From positions 1-64,000 of the forward strand of contig VXOJ01000028.1 of the NCBI GenBank assembly GCA_009840115.1: 64,000 nucleotides of DNA, given 5' to 3'. A program made the position numbers and the translations under genes. The DNA is from Gemmatimonadales bacterium. Lineage in GTDB: Bacteria > Gemmatimonadota > Gemmatimonadetes > Palauibacterales > Palauibacteraceae. This document shows, one piece after another, positions 44,395-52,207 of the stretch (positions are counted from its first letter, which is position 1; every line of letters begins with the position of its first letter). The notes under the pieces are model-generated. The model was given only the letters and a program-made list of their open reading frames with translations. It did not search any database and was not told the DNA's origin.

Positions 44395-45890
44395 GGGAGC
44401 CCCCGCAGCACGGCTTCGGCCGCCTGCTCCGCCACGCCGGCGGAGTATGCCGTATAGATGCCGAAGAAGACCGTCGCCCCGAGGAGCACCCACGTCGGGA
44501 CGAGCATCGAGAGCGGCGCCTCGCGCGCCTCGCGCGCCCGCTCGCTCGGTTCGCGGAAGAAGGCGGTCTCCACCACGCGCCACACGTAGACGAGGGCGAG
44601 CAGCGAACTCAGCAGCAGGAGGACCGCGACGAGGACGCTGCCCTGTTCCAGCGCCGCCTGGATCAGGTACCACTTGCTGATGAAGCCGGCCGTCGCCGGG
44701 ACCCCGATGAGGCCGAGACCGCCGAGCGCCCACGCGGCCATCGTCCAAGGCATCGCTCGCCCGATCCCCGCCATCTCGTCGAGGTCGACGGAGTGCAGCC
44801 GCAGCATGATGCACCCCATGGCCATGAAGAGCCCGCCCTTGATGAGCGCGTGGTTGAACAGGTGGACGATGCCCCCGGTGAGCCCGGTCGCCGTCGCGAA
44901 ACTGATCCCCAGGACCATGTATCCGACCTGGGCTACCGACGAATAGGCGAGCATCCGCTTAATGTTGCGCTGAAAGATCGCGACCGTGGAAGCCACGAAG
45001 ATCCCGGCCAGGGCGAGCGGCATGAGCGCGCGCCCCAGCCCGAGGTGCTCGAACGAGAATTCGAGCCCGAACACGCTGAACATGAAGCGCAGAAGGATGT
45101 AGACGGAGACCTTGGTCGAGGTCGCCGCAATGAAGGCGCTCACGGCGGACGGCGCGTACGCGTAGGCGTTGGGCAGCCACACGTGGAGCGGGAAGAGCGC
45201 CATCTTCAGGGCAATGCCCACGGTGAGGAAGCCGAAGGCGACGAGCGCGGTCCGCATGCCCTCGACGGCGGGCAGCCGGTCGGCCATGTCGACCATGTTC
45301 AGCGTCCCGGTCATCTGGTACATGAGACCGATGCCGATGAGGATGAACGTGGCCCCGATCGTGCCCATCACCAGGTACTGGAAGGCTGCGGGCAGCGCCT
45401 GCCTGCGCCCTCCGAGGGCGATGAGGGCGTACGATGAGAGCGCCGCGATCTCGAGGAAGACGAAGACGTTGAAGAGGTCGCCGGTAATCGCGATGCCGAG
45501 CAGGCCCGTGAGGGAAAGCAGGTAGAGCGTGCAGAAGAGGTAGTGCCGGCCGGCGGGAACCTCGTCGATCAGACTGCGCGGCGCGTAGGTGAGCACGAGC
45601 GCGCCGATTCCCGACACGAAGAGCAGCACGAAGGCGCCGAGGGCGTCGACGCGATACTCGATTCCCCACGGCGCGGCCCAGCCGCCCAGTTCGTAGGTGA
45701 TGGCGCCGACCTCGAGCACCTCGCGGAGCAACGCGACCGAGACGCCGAACGCCGCCCAGCACACGATGATCGCGAAAGGCAGAACCAGCGACCGCCGCCG
45801 CAGGATGATGCAGAGCGGCGCCGCCAGGAGCGGAACGATGACCTGCAGGACCGGCAGTTGATCTCCGACCATCGAGGCCAGCCAGTTCAT
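44391..45890 (-). CDS. mrpD: Na+/H+ antiporter subunit D
   Basis: A 499-residue MrpD-type subunit. VFVFLEIAALSSYALIALG (with Glu of helix 5), ALFPLHVWLPNAYAYAPSAV and MLAYSSVAQVGYMVLG are conserved. It sits directly after MrpC with a 4-base overlap, the normal Mrp order, so this is the true MrpD of the three ND-like subunits. The complex exchanges Na+ for H+ at the inner membrane. Confidence 0.92.
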   Translation of the reverse strand: MNWLASMVGDQLPVLQVIVPLLAAPLCIILRRRSLVLPFAIIVCWAAFGVSVALLREVLEVGAITYELGGWAAPWGIEYRVDALGAFVLLFVSGIGALVLTYAPRSLIDEVPAGRHYLFCTLYLLSLTGLLGIAITGDLFNVFVFLEIAALSSYALIALGGRRQALPAAFQYLVMGTIGATFILIGIGLMYQMTGTLNMVDMADRLPAVEGMRTALVAFGFLTVGIALKMALFPLHVWLPNAYAYAPSAVSAFIAATSTKVSVYILLRFMFSVFGLEFSFEHLGLGRALMPLALAGIFVASTVAIFQRNIKRMLAYSSVAQVGYMVLGISFATATGLTGGIVHLFNHALIKGGLFMAMGCIMLRLHSVDLDEMAGIGRAMPWTMAAWALGGLGLIGVPATAGFISKWYLIQAALEQGSVLVAVLLLLSSLLALVYVWRVVETAFFREPSERAREAREAPLSMLVPTWVLLGATVFFGIYTAYSAGVAEQAAEAVLRGLP

Positions 45891-46258
45891 CGAGGATCGT
45901 CCTGCGCGTAGATCTCGTCCTCCTCGATCGTGTTGTACGCTTCACGGATGCGGACGACGAGCGAGAGGGCGACGGAGGTCGTGGCGACGCCCACGACGAT
46001 CGCGGTGAGGATGAGGACGCTGGGGAGCGGGTTGCTGTAAACCTCGAACCCCTCGGCCGTGATCGGCGCCGTGCCCCCGCTGACCTTCCCGACCGTGATG
46101 TAGAAGAGGAAGACCGAAACCTGGAAGATGTTGAGTCCGATGACCTTCTTGATGAGGTTCCCGCGCGAGATGACGATGTAGAACCCCGTCATCATCAGGA
46201 AGATGACGACCCAGTAGTTGTACAGTCCGAGCGCGGAGTCGAAGATGGACTCGATCAC
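45887..46258 (-). CDS. mrpC: Na+/H+ antiporter subunit C (NuoK-like)
   Basis: A 123-residue three-helix protein like NuoK/MrpC: YWVVIFLMMTGFYIVISRGNLIKKVIGLNI is split here as the helix YWVVIFLMMTGFYIV and the motif NLIKKVIGLNIFQ; NPLPSVLILTAIVVG with helix 3 is conserved. GTG 46258 overlaps the mrpB stop. Confidence 0.93.
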   Translation of the reverse strand: MIESIFDSALGLYNYWVVIFLMMTGFYIVISRGNLIKKVIGLNIFQVSVFLFYITVGKVSGGTAPITAEGFEVYSNPLPSVLILTAIVVGVATTSVALSLVVRIREAYNTIEEDEIYAQDDPR

Positions 46259-46677
46259 TGGCGCCCGCGTCCCGCGAAGGTCGAATAGATCGCGATGATC
46301 ACCGCGGCGACCGTCACCCCGACGCCGAGTTCGACGACGAGGATCCCGTAGTGCTGTCCCGACGCCGGATACGCCGGCGTCAGGACGCCGTATTCGAGGA
46401 AGTTGCCGCCCAGAAGCATCGTCAGAACGCCCGTGCCGGCGAAGATGAGCACGCCGACCGCGATCAGGATTTCGATCACGCGCTCCGGCGCCACGCGGCG
46501 CACGGCCGTGAGTCCGTAGATCATCCCGTAGAGCACGAACCCGGCCGCGAAGATGACGCCGGCCTGGAATCCTCCGCCCGGTCCGTAGTCGCCGTGGAAC
46601 TGGACGTACAGGGCAAAGAGAAGGACGTACGGCAGCACGAACTTGCTGACCACGCGCAGGATGGTGTGATCGGTCAT
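46255..46677 (-). CDS. mrpB: Na+/H+ antiporter subunit B
   Basis: A 140-residue MnhB/MrpB protein with four helices. FVLPYVLLFALYVQFHGDYG followed by GPGGGFQAGVIFAAGFVLYG is the family signature, as is HYGILVVELGVGVTV near the C-terminus. It overlaps the flanking mrpA-part and mrpC genes by four bases each. Confidence 0.94.
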   Translation of the reverse strand: MTDHTILRVVSKFVLPYVLLFALYVQFHGDYGPGGGFQAGVIFAAGFVLYGMIYGLTAVRRVAPERVIEILIAVGVLIFAGTGVLTMLLGGNFLEYGVLTPAYPASGQHYGILVVELGVGVTVAAVIIAIYSTFAGRGRQ

Positions 46678-47222
46678 GCGGCGTCCTCCCCGCCGTCCGC
46701 CGCGGGCCGGCGTTTGCGGCTCCCGCGGAGGAGGACGAGCACCGCGATGCCGGCGGTGAAGATGACGACCGTTTCTCCGAGCGTGTCGTAGCCGCGGTAA
46801 CTGCCCAGCACGGCGGTGACGACGTTCGGGATGTGGATGTCGTGGTCCGTCCGCTCAACGTAAGAGGGCTGGGGATAGTTGCTGGCCGGCGCCTCGGGAT
46901 CGCCGAACCTCGGCATGTCCAGCGTACCGTACAGGAGCGCGGCCCCCGTGATCGTCACCACCGCCAGCGGCAACGCCGAGGGCCGGACCGGCCGCTTCGC
47001 CTTGCGCGTGGTGAGCGCCAGGGTGGCGAGCGCGAGAATCGTCGAGATCCCTGCGCCGACGGCGGCCTCGGTGAGGGCGACGTCGGGGGCATCGAGCAGG
47101 AGCATCCAGCCGGCGCCGAGGAAGCTGAAGATGCCCATCAGCATGACGGCCGCGAACAGCCCGCGCATCCGCAGCACCGCGACCGCCGTCGCGCAGAGCA
47201 GCGTGAGGAGCAGCGCCGTCAC
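46674..47222 (-). CDS. MrpA C-terminal-domain protein (MbhD/MbhE-like)
   Basis: About 182 residues matching the C-terminal part of MrpA, which in Mbh hydrogenases is split as MbhD and MbhE. LLDAPDVALTEAAVGAGIST belongs to the first part; MPRFGDPEAP, PNVVTAVLGSYRGYDTLGE and TVVIFTAGIAVLVLL to the second. The ND5-like N-terminal half of MrpA is absent here. The GTG at 47222 is favoured because it gives the normal N-terminus (TALLLTLLCATAVAVLRMR); a CTG at 47237 is possible. Confidence 0.83.
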   Translation of the reverse strand: MTALLLTLLCATAVAVLRMRGLFAAVMLMGIFSFLGAGWMLLLDAPDVALTEAAVGAGISTILALATLALTTRKAKRPVRPSALPLAVVTITGAALLYGTLDMPRFGDPEAPASNYPQPSYVERTDHDIHIPNVVTAVLGSYRGYDTLGETVVIFTAGIAVLVLLRGSRKRRPAADGGEDAA

Positions 47223-47239
47223 GACCTGAACTTCCAGGG

Positions 47240-47575
47240 CTACGGAATCGATGACGCCTCCTCCGCCTCGTCGACGCGCGGTCGGAGCCCGGTTTCCAGC
47301 GCGGCATTGGCCAGCGCGTGCGTGGAGGTCGGACTGGTGATCCAGAGAAAGACGAGAATCGAAACCAGCTTTGCGGTCACGATCCACCCGGGCGAGAGGA
47401 ACATGAGCCCGGTGAGGATGAGCCCCGCCCCGAGCGTGTCCGTGATCCCGGCTCCGTGGATGCGGCAGAAGAAATCGGGCAGGCGAACGACCCCGATCCC
47501 GCCGATGACGGCGAAGAGCGCGCCCGTCAGCATGAGCACGGCGCTCACGATCTCGAACGCGGATTCCGGCATCAC
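47240..47575 (-). CDS. mrpG: Na+/H+ antiporter subunit G
   Basis: A 111-residue MnhG/MrpG protein of three helices: GALFAVIGGIGVVRLPDFFC and RIHGAGITDTLGAGLILTG are the signature. Overlaps mrpF by four bases. Confidence 0.93.
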   Translation of the reverse strand: MMPESAFEIVSAVLMLTGALFAVIGGIGVVRLPDFFCRIHGAGITDTLGAGLILTGLMFLSPGWIVTAKLVSILVFLWITSPTSTHALANAALETGLRPRVDEAEEASSIP

Positions 47576-47853
47576 GACGCCTTCTCCCGGTCCGGGTCCG
47601 CGAAATCGCCGTACTTCGAGAATCTGAGCACCGCGATGACGCCGATGAAGTTGATGAGGGCGTAGACGAGTCCGAGGTCGAGGAAGTCCGGCCGGCCCGT
47701 GATGAACCCGATCACGGCGATCAGGAGCACCGTCTTCGTGCCGAACATGTTCAGCGCGAGGATGCGGTCGAAGACCGTGGGCCCCTTCCCCGCCCGCACG
47801 AGGGCGAGGCCCATCGTGACGATGATCGCGGCGAGGACGGCGGCGAGGATCAT
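47572..47853 (-). CDS. mrpF: Na+/H+ antiporter subunit F
   Basis: A 93-residue MnhF/MrpF protein of three helices: LVRAGKGPTVFDRILALNMFG (cited as GPTVFDRILALNMFG) then VLLIAVIGFITGRPDFLDLG and a final helix with FIGVIAVLRFSKYGDF. It overlaps mrpE and mrpG by four bases. Confidence 0.93.
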   Translation of the reverse strand: MILAAVLAAIIVTMGLALVRAGKGPTVFDRILALNMFGTKTVLLIAVIGFITGRPDFLDLGLVYALINFIGVIAVLRFSKYGDFADPDREKAS

Positions 47854-48329
47854 CCGCGCCCCTCGACCCGGGTTACCCGCCGGTCCATCTCGCCCGTGAG
47901 CACGCCTTCCGCCGCCTCGCGCGTGAGGGCGTGGACCGTGATGTGATCGCCTTCCGTGTCGACCGTCACGGTGCCGGGCGTGAGCGTGATCGAGTTCGCG
48001 TAGATGACCCGGCCGATGTCGGTGCGCTGCCCGGCCCGCACCCGTATCACGCGGGGCTGGATCGGAAGCCCTGGGCGCACGATGCGCACGGCGACGGCGA
48101 TATTCGCCTTCACGATCTCGACCACGAGCCAGGGCAGGTAGCGGACCAGCCCCAGCGGGAGCTGGATCGGCGCCCCCTCGTCATCGACGATCCTCATGCG
48201 GAGCGAGATGAAGACGACGAGCCCGATGGACACCGCTCCCAGACTCAGAATGACCGGGTTGTCGAAGTGCCCCGACCAGATGAGCCACACGGCGGCCAGG
48301 ATGGCGACGAGGCCGACGGCGTATGTCAC
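47850..48329 (-). CDS. mrpE: Na+/H+ antiporter subunit E
   Basis: A 159-residue MnhE/MrpE protein: two N-terminal helices, LPWLVVEIVKANIAVAVRIV, then a soluble part with ANSITLTPGTVTVDTEGD and ITVHALT. It is the first gene of the antiporter operon. The 161 bases between it and lptE hold no recognised gene or clear promoter. Confidence 0.93.
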   Translation of the reverse strand: MTYAVGLVAILAAVWLIWSGHFDNPVILSLGAVSIGLVVFISLRMRIVDDEGAPIQLPLGLVRYLPWLVVEIVKANIAVAVRIVRPGLPIQPRVIRVRAGQRTDIGRVIYANSITLTPGTVTVDTEGDHITVHALTREAAEGVLTGEMDRRVTRVEGRG

Positions 48330-48490
48330 GGATTCGGAGTGGCGGGTCGAGCGGCTTGCGGCATGTCGGCGCCCGGACGTTGAGTGAAGGTTGTCGGCCC
48401 ATCCAAAAGTCGACCACAGAATGGCGAACCGGTCGCGCGGGCGCGAGAGGCTCCCGCCCGATCCCGTCCCGGCGGTCGACGCCGGTCAGT

Positions 48491-49015
48491 CTACCACTGC
48501 GATTGCGCTCCGTCGACGATCTGCTGGACGAGGTTCTCGAGCGCGACGATCAGGGCCTGGTCTTCGGTTTCGTTTCCGGGTTCGTATTCCCCGGTCCCGG
48601 TCAGACTCTGGTTGCCCCAGATGATGAGGTTCTCGGCCACATCGAGGATCTCGACGGAGACGCTGACGGTCACGCGACGCTGGAAGACGTCCGCGCCGAC
48701 CCCCCCGACGGCGTCGAAGTTGACCGCCTCATCGGCGTAGCGCCGGATCTGCGCCGTGATGACCGCGTCGGCTTCCTCCTCGGACGCGAGCCGCAGCCCC
48801 AGCCGCTGGCGCGCCGCCGTGAGGAGTTCGTCCATCAGGGACTCCGCGATGCCGAACTGCGTGCTCTCGTTCTCGATCGGTGCGACCCACACGGTGCGCA
48901 TGTGGCTGGGCAGCCCGCCGCCGCCGGAGAAGCCGTAGCACCCCGCCAGCACGGCGAGCATCGGAATCGCGGCCATCGCTCCGGCGCGAAATCGGCAGGA
49001 CATAGTGTTCCTCAT
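48491..49015 (-). CDS. lptE: LptE-like LPS-assembly lipoprotein
   Basis: A 174-residue outer-membrane lipoprotein with lipobox MLAVLAGCYGF (Cys ~26). GGLPSHMRTVWVAPIENEST resembles LptE, the partner that plugs LptD in lipopolysaccharide export. ATG 49015 gives MRNTMSCRF; later ATG codons at M5 or M14 are possible. It overlaps the upstream lipoprotein frame far more than other junctions here (see that entry). Confidence 0.8.
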   Translation of the reverse strand: MRNTMSCRFRAGAMAAIPMLAVLAGCYGFSGGGGLPSHMRTVWVAPIENESTQFGIAESLMDELLTAARQRLGLRLASEEEADAVITAQIRRYADEAVNFDAVGGVGADVFQRRVTVSVSVEILDVAENLIIWGNQSLTGTGEYEPGNETEDQALIVALENLVQQIVDGAQSQW

Positions 49016-49667
49016 CGTATGGCTGTGATTGAGCCGTCGCGCTCACCAACTCCCAAAGTACCCCGCTCGAGTCCACGATGTCCCGATACCGGGCTTCCCG
49101 GGGCCAGCTGAGGTCGCTTCCCCACGCGAGTTCGATCCAGCGCTCGCGGCGGCCGGCCCGCCGCTCCTCGAGGCGGGTGAGGCGTCCCTCGTCAAGATAA
49201 TAGCTTCGCGTCGCGCCTCCTTCGACCGCGAACTCGAGGACGCTGGAGCCGGGGATCTCGTACCCCCCGGCGGGAGGCGCGTCGCCGGGCCGAAACACCC
49301 CCGCCATGGCGTACAGGAAGACGGTCGGGGGCAGTTCGACGCCCTCGAGATCGCCCGACGTGGCCAGAACCCCGTCGACGAGCGTGGCCTGGAGGCTTCC
49401 CTCCCCCGTCGAGAAGAGATCGAGACGAAAACGGTCGGGAGGATTCACGCGGGCCGCGCCGTCGCCGCGGAAGTTCCCGCTCTCGCCGGCGTATTCCCAC
49501 CTGAAGACGACGTGCATCGGCTGTTCCGTGCCCGAGGTCGCGCGCGCCCGGAGCGCGACCTCGTCCGCGTCCGGCATCGGGGCCCCGCGCTCGAAACCGC
49601 CGCCGCAGGCGGTGAGAGGCAGGAGGAGGAGAAGCCGGAGGACGCGGCGCCCCGGGGCTCGGTTCAC
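48729..49667 (-). CDS. Outer-membrane lipoprotein (LolA/LolB or DUF4292-like), 3' end possibly frameshifted
   Basis: A lipoprotein starting at GTG 49667 with lipobox LLLPLTACGG and a beta-rich domain (MHVVFRWEYAGES, DRFRLDLFSTGEGSLQATLVDG, RWIELAWGSDLSWPREARY) like the LolA/LolB-type or DUF4292 families. To about residue 225 it is convincing; the open frame then runs on for ~95 Arg-rich residues over lptE, to 48729. The frame holding TGA at 49014-49012 would give the usual ATGA overlap with lptE, so one base may have been lost or gained between about 49020 and 49090. Confidence 0.65.
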   Translation of the reverse strand: MNRAPGRRVLRLLLLLPLTACGGGFERGAPMPDADEVALRARATSGTEQPMHVVFRWEYAGESGNFRGDGAARVNPPDRFRLDLFSTGEGSLQATLVDGVLATSGDLEGVELPPTVFLYAMAGVFRPGDAPPAGGYEIPGSSVLEFAVEGGATRSYYLDEGRLTRLEERRAGRRERWIELAWGSDLSWPREARYRDIVDSSGVLWELVSATAQSQPYDEEHYVLPISRRSDGRDSDARRAGGVLRLLRRRRAAQPHAHRVGRTDREREHAVRHRGVPDGRTPHGGAPAAGAAARVRGGSRRGHHGADPALRR

Positions 49668-50107
49668 GTGGCGGCCGGCGGGGCGGCGACGGCCGGAAGG
49701 GTCTCCAGTTGCCGCTTCACGGCCTCCGGAAACCGGTGCGGACGGCCCCTCGCATCGGTGCACACGAGGGCGGTGCGGGCGCGGGCGAGCGTCGCGTCGT
49801 CGGACGCACGCGCGATCCGGTAGGCGAACACGACTTCCCGGCTCCGGACGCGCTCCACGCGGGTGTGAATCCGGATGAGTTCGTCGTACTCGACCGGGAT
49901 CCGGTATTCGACCTCTACCCGGGACACCGGGAGCCAGAGGCCTCCGCGCTCGAGTTCCGCGTACGACACGCCGCGCTCGCGCATGAGCGTCGTGCGCCCG
50001 AGTTCGCACCACACGAGGTAGTGGCGGTGGTGCGCACGCCCCATCTGGTCGGTCTCGGCATACCGCACGCGTACTTCCGTCGTTCCGACTCCGTTCGCGC
50101 CTTCCAT
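49664..50107 (-). CDS. YbgC/FadM-type acyl-CoA thioesterase
   Basis: A 147-residue hotdog thioesterase: VRVRYAETDQMGRAHHRHYL (~12-31) has the catalytic Asp and the following pattern, and WCELGRTTLMRERG is conserved. Members hydrolyse acyl-CoAs and often sit beside the Tol-Pal or lipid genes. ATG 50107; its stop overlaps the lipoprotein GTG (GTGA). Confidence 0.87.
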   Translation of the reverse strand: MEGANGVGTTEVRVRYAETDQMGRAHHRHYLVWCELGRTTLMRERGVSYAELERGGLWLPVSRVEVEYRIPVEYDELIRIHTRVERVRSREVVFAYRIARASDDATLARARTALVCTDARGRPHRFPEAVKRQLETLPAVAAPPAAT

Positions 50108-50113
50108 GGCCGC

Positions 50114-50143
50114 AATATGCTCCCGAGACGCACCGGGTGTCGA
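50114..50143 (-). promoter_or_regulatory. Possible promoter giving a leaderless thioesterase mRNA
   Basis: On the minus strand TCGACA (50138-50143), an 18-base spacer and CATATT (50114-50119) lie directly before the ATG at 50107. The expected start site would be the ATG itself. Match quality is moderate. Confidence 0.3.
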
Positions 50144-50222
50144 ACTTTCTCCCGTGACCGATGCACCGCGGTCCCTCGCCGGGGTTTGACGGGCCGCGCC
50201 CGGCGCGCCGAGCTTCGGCCCC

Positions 50223-50966
50223 ATGTCCGAACGCACCGTCGTCGTGTCCGACATCCACCTCGGGGCCGTCGCCGCCGAGAACGCGCGCGCGTTTCTCGCC
50301 TTCCTCGAGGAGGCGCGCCGATGGGGCGACGAACTCCTGATCAACGGCGACCTGTTCGACTTCTGGTTCGAATACCGACAGGTGATCCCGCGCGGCCAGC
50401 TCGACGTGCTCGCCCGCCTGCGGCGGCTCGTCGAAGGCGGCATGCCCGTCCTGTTCATGGGCGGGAATCACGACGCGTGGGGGGGGAGTTTCCTCCGCGA
50501 CGAGGTCGGAGTCGAAATCCTCGAAGAGCCGGCGCGGCGACGGATCGCGGGGCGGCGGGCGTACATCGCGCACGGCGACGGACTCGGCCCCGCGGATCGG
50601 GGCTACCGGGTTCTGCGCCGGGCCGCCCGCAGTCCGGTGGGGCGCGGACTCTTCAGGTGGGTCCACCCCGACCTCGGGCTCCCCCTCGCGCGGCTCGCCA
50701 GCGGCACGAGGCGGGCGCAGGCGGGGGGGGTGCGGAGCGAATCGCCCCGGGCGTCGCTCCTCGCGCGGCACGCGGTGGAGATACTGGCCGCACACGAGGA
50801 CGTGGACCTCGTCGTGTTCGGGCACTCGCACCGGCCGGAAGTCACCGAACTCGCGCCGGGGAGGTTCTACCTCAACTCCGGGGACTGGCTCCACCACAAC
50901 AGCTTCGCGGTCGTGACGCCGGACGAGATCCGCCTGGAGTCGTACCGGGGACCCGGCGAAGGCTAG
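50223..50966 (+). CDS. UDP-2,3-diacylglucosamine diphosphatase-like hydrolase (LpxH type)
   Basis: A 247-residue metallophosphoesterase: VVSDIHLG (~7-14), NGDLFDFWFEY, GGNHDAW, AHGDGLGPADRGYR and GHSHRPE are in the LpxH order, including the HGD-D-Y segment special to LpxH. It would release UMP from UDP-2,3-diacylglucosamine in lipid A synthesis. It is alone on the plus strand and its end overlaps a convergent gene by four bases. LpxG/LpxI-type or other substrates are not excluded. Confidence 0.84.
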   Translation: MSERTVVVSDIHLGAVAAENARAFLAFLEEARRWGDELLINGDLFDFWFEYRQVIPRGQLDVLARLRRLVEGGMPVLFMGGNHDAWGGSFLRDEVGVEILEEPARRRIAGRRAYIAHGDGLGPADRGYRVLRRAARSPVGRGLFRWVHPDLGLPLARLASGTRRAQAGGVRSESPRASLLARHAVEILAAHEDVDLVVFGHSHRPEVTELAPGRFYLNSGDWLHHNSFAVVTPDEIRLESYRGPGEG

Positions 50967-51454
50967 GGGAAATTCACCTTGAAGCCGAGGGCGATCCCGA
51001 CGGATCCATCGGCGGGCGGGCCGATCGAGGGCTCGAAGTCCCAGAACTGCGTGGACACCCAGGCGTCGAGACCGCTCAAAAAGGCGAAGAATCCGGCGAG
51101 GACGATCCAGTTTTCGCGCTGCCCGGTGCGATTGGAGATCCGCTCTTCGTTCGGCGGCATCTCCTCCTTCGCCGCGGAGAGCCGCGCGTCGGCCTTGAAG
51201 ACCATGAACAGGAAGACGGACTCGGCGGCGAAGTAGAAGGCGCCGCGGGCCGGCCGCCCGACCTCCAGCTGTCCCCAGCCCGGAAGGATCAGGGAGCGTC
51301 CGAAGGCGCCAAGCGGGGAGATGGGGGGGCGCCGTCCCGTCGAGTCGGCGGCGGGGCTCGTCTCGGCGGCGACCGAATCGGGCGCGGCCACCGGGGGCGG
51401 AGGATCCTGCGCCCGCAGCGGCGATGGCTCCAGGGCCTGGCCGGCCAGGAGCAC
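50963..51454 (-). CDS. DUF5683-like membrane protein next to tRNA-Sec
   Basis: About 163 residues from a GTG at 51454, 17 bases downstream of the tRNA-Sec CCA. A short hydrophobic start and a Pro/Ala-rich stretch (PPPPVAAPDSVAAETS) lead to a domain with SLILPGWGQLEVGRPARGAFY, ESVFLFMVFKAD and a second helix (NWIVLAGFFAFLSGLDAWV). The PGWGQ-GR pattern is that of a widespread membrane family of unknown function. A longer reading would start inside the tRNA gene and was rejected. Confidence 0.65.
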   Translation of the reverse strand: MLLAGQALEPSPLRAQDPPPPVAAPDSVAAETSPAADSTGRRPPISPLGAFGRSLILPGWGQLEVGRPARGAFYFAAESVFLFMVFKADARLSAAKEEMPPNEERISNRTGQRENWIVLAGFFAFLSGLDAWVSTQFWDFEPSIGPPADGSVGIALGFKVNFP

Positions 51455-51471
51455 GGCGGCGAGCGCGAAGG

Positions 51472-51567
51472 TGGCGGGAACGTGTGGGAATCGAACCCAC
51501 CCGGGACGCGCGAACGCCCCATAACGGTTTTGAAGACCGCAGGCGACACCAGTCACCATCCGCTCCC
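51472..51567 (-). tRNA. selC: tRNA-Sec (TCA anticodon)
   Basis: The minus strand folds as a selenocysteine tRNA of 96 bases. The D stem has six pairs (GGTGAC/GTCGCC) with a four-base loop, the anticodon loop CTTCAAA gives UCA, the variable arm is long, and the T-arm is GTGGG-TTCGATT-CCCAC. The acceptor stem starts GGGAGCG against CGTTCCC, and G73 plus CCA are encoded (51472-51475). With selB at 56924-58834 it shows that UGA is read as selenocysteine in some genes. Confidence 0.95.
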
Positions 51568-51607
51568 GGTCAATCCGCATCGTTCGTCATTCCCGGTCCG
51601 GCCGCTC

Positions 51608-52000
51608 TCAAATCGCCGGCCGCGCTCGCCCGATCACCTCGATCTCGACCCGGGCCCCGAGGGGCAGCGCGGCCACGGCGACTGTCGAGCGGGCCGGATA
51701 CGGCGGCTCGAAGTGGCGGGCATAGACCTCGTTCACGGCGCCGAAATCGCCCATGTCCGCGAGGAAGATCGTCGTCTTCACGACATCGCCGAAGGCGAGC
51801 CCCGCCTCGCCCAGCACGGCCGCGAGGTTCGTCATCACGCGCTCCGCCTGGGACACGACATCGGGGCCCACCAGCTGGCCGGTGGACGGGACCAACCCCA
51901 CCTGTCCCGCGGAGTAGAACAGCTCGCCGGCCCAGTACCCCTGGGAGTAGGGGCCGACGGCGGCGGGTGCATGGTCGGTGTGGACCGATCCGGTCTGCAT
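51608..52000 (-). CDS. ridA: RidA-family enamine/imine deaminase
   Basis: A 130-residue trimeric-type RidA protein that would hydrolyse reactive enamines such as 2-aminoacrylate. AVGPYSQGYWAGELFYSAGQ, AERVMTNLAAVL, VKTTIFLADMGDF, and the C-terminal ARSTVAVAALPLGARVEIE with the conserved Arg are visible. A strong ribosome site (AAAGGAG) lies 9-10 bases before ATG 52000. It is divergent from the Mla operon. Confidence 0.93.
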   Translation of the reverse strand: MQTGSVHTDHAPAAVGPYSQGYWAGELFYSAGQVGLVPSTGQLVGPDVVSQAERVMTNLAAVLGEAGLAFGDVVKTTIFLADMGDFGAVNEVYARHFEPPYPARSTVAVAALPLGARVEIEVIGRARPAI

Positions 52001-52207
52001 GCTCGAGACTCCTTTCGGGGGCGGGCGATCGGCCGTCGCCACCGGGCATGACGCGGCGCGTCCGCCGGTCGCCATCGCCTTGCATCGAATCGGTGGGAGC
52101 CGGTAACCTCGCCCGTACGCCTCATCGCTGGAGGCGAGTCGTTGCGTTCGAACGCGTTCTGGCGGTCGGGCGAACATACTTCGATCCCCCGGAGAGCGCC
52201 AAAGACC

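Noticed and set aside
51455-51580. Longer N-terminus for the DUF5683-like protein
   Set aside because: The upstream in-frame codons lie inside tRNA-Sec, which is a confident structural RNA gene.
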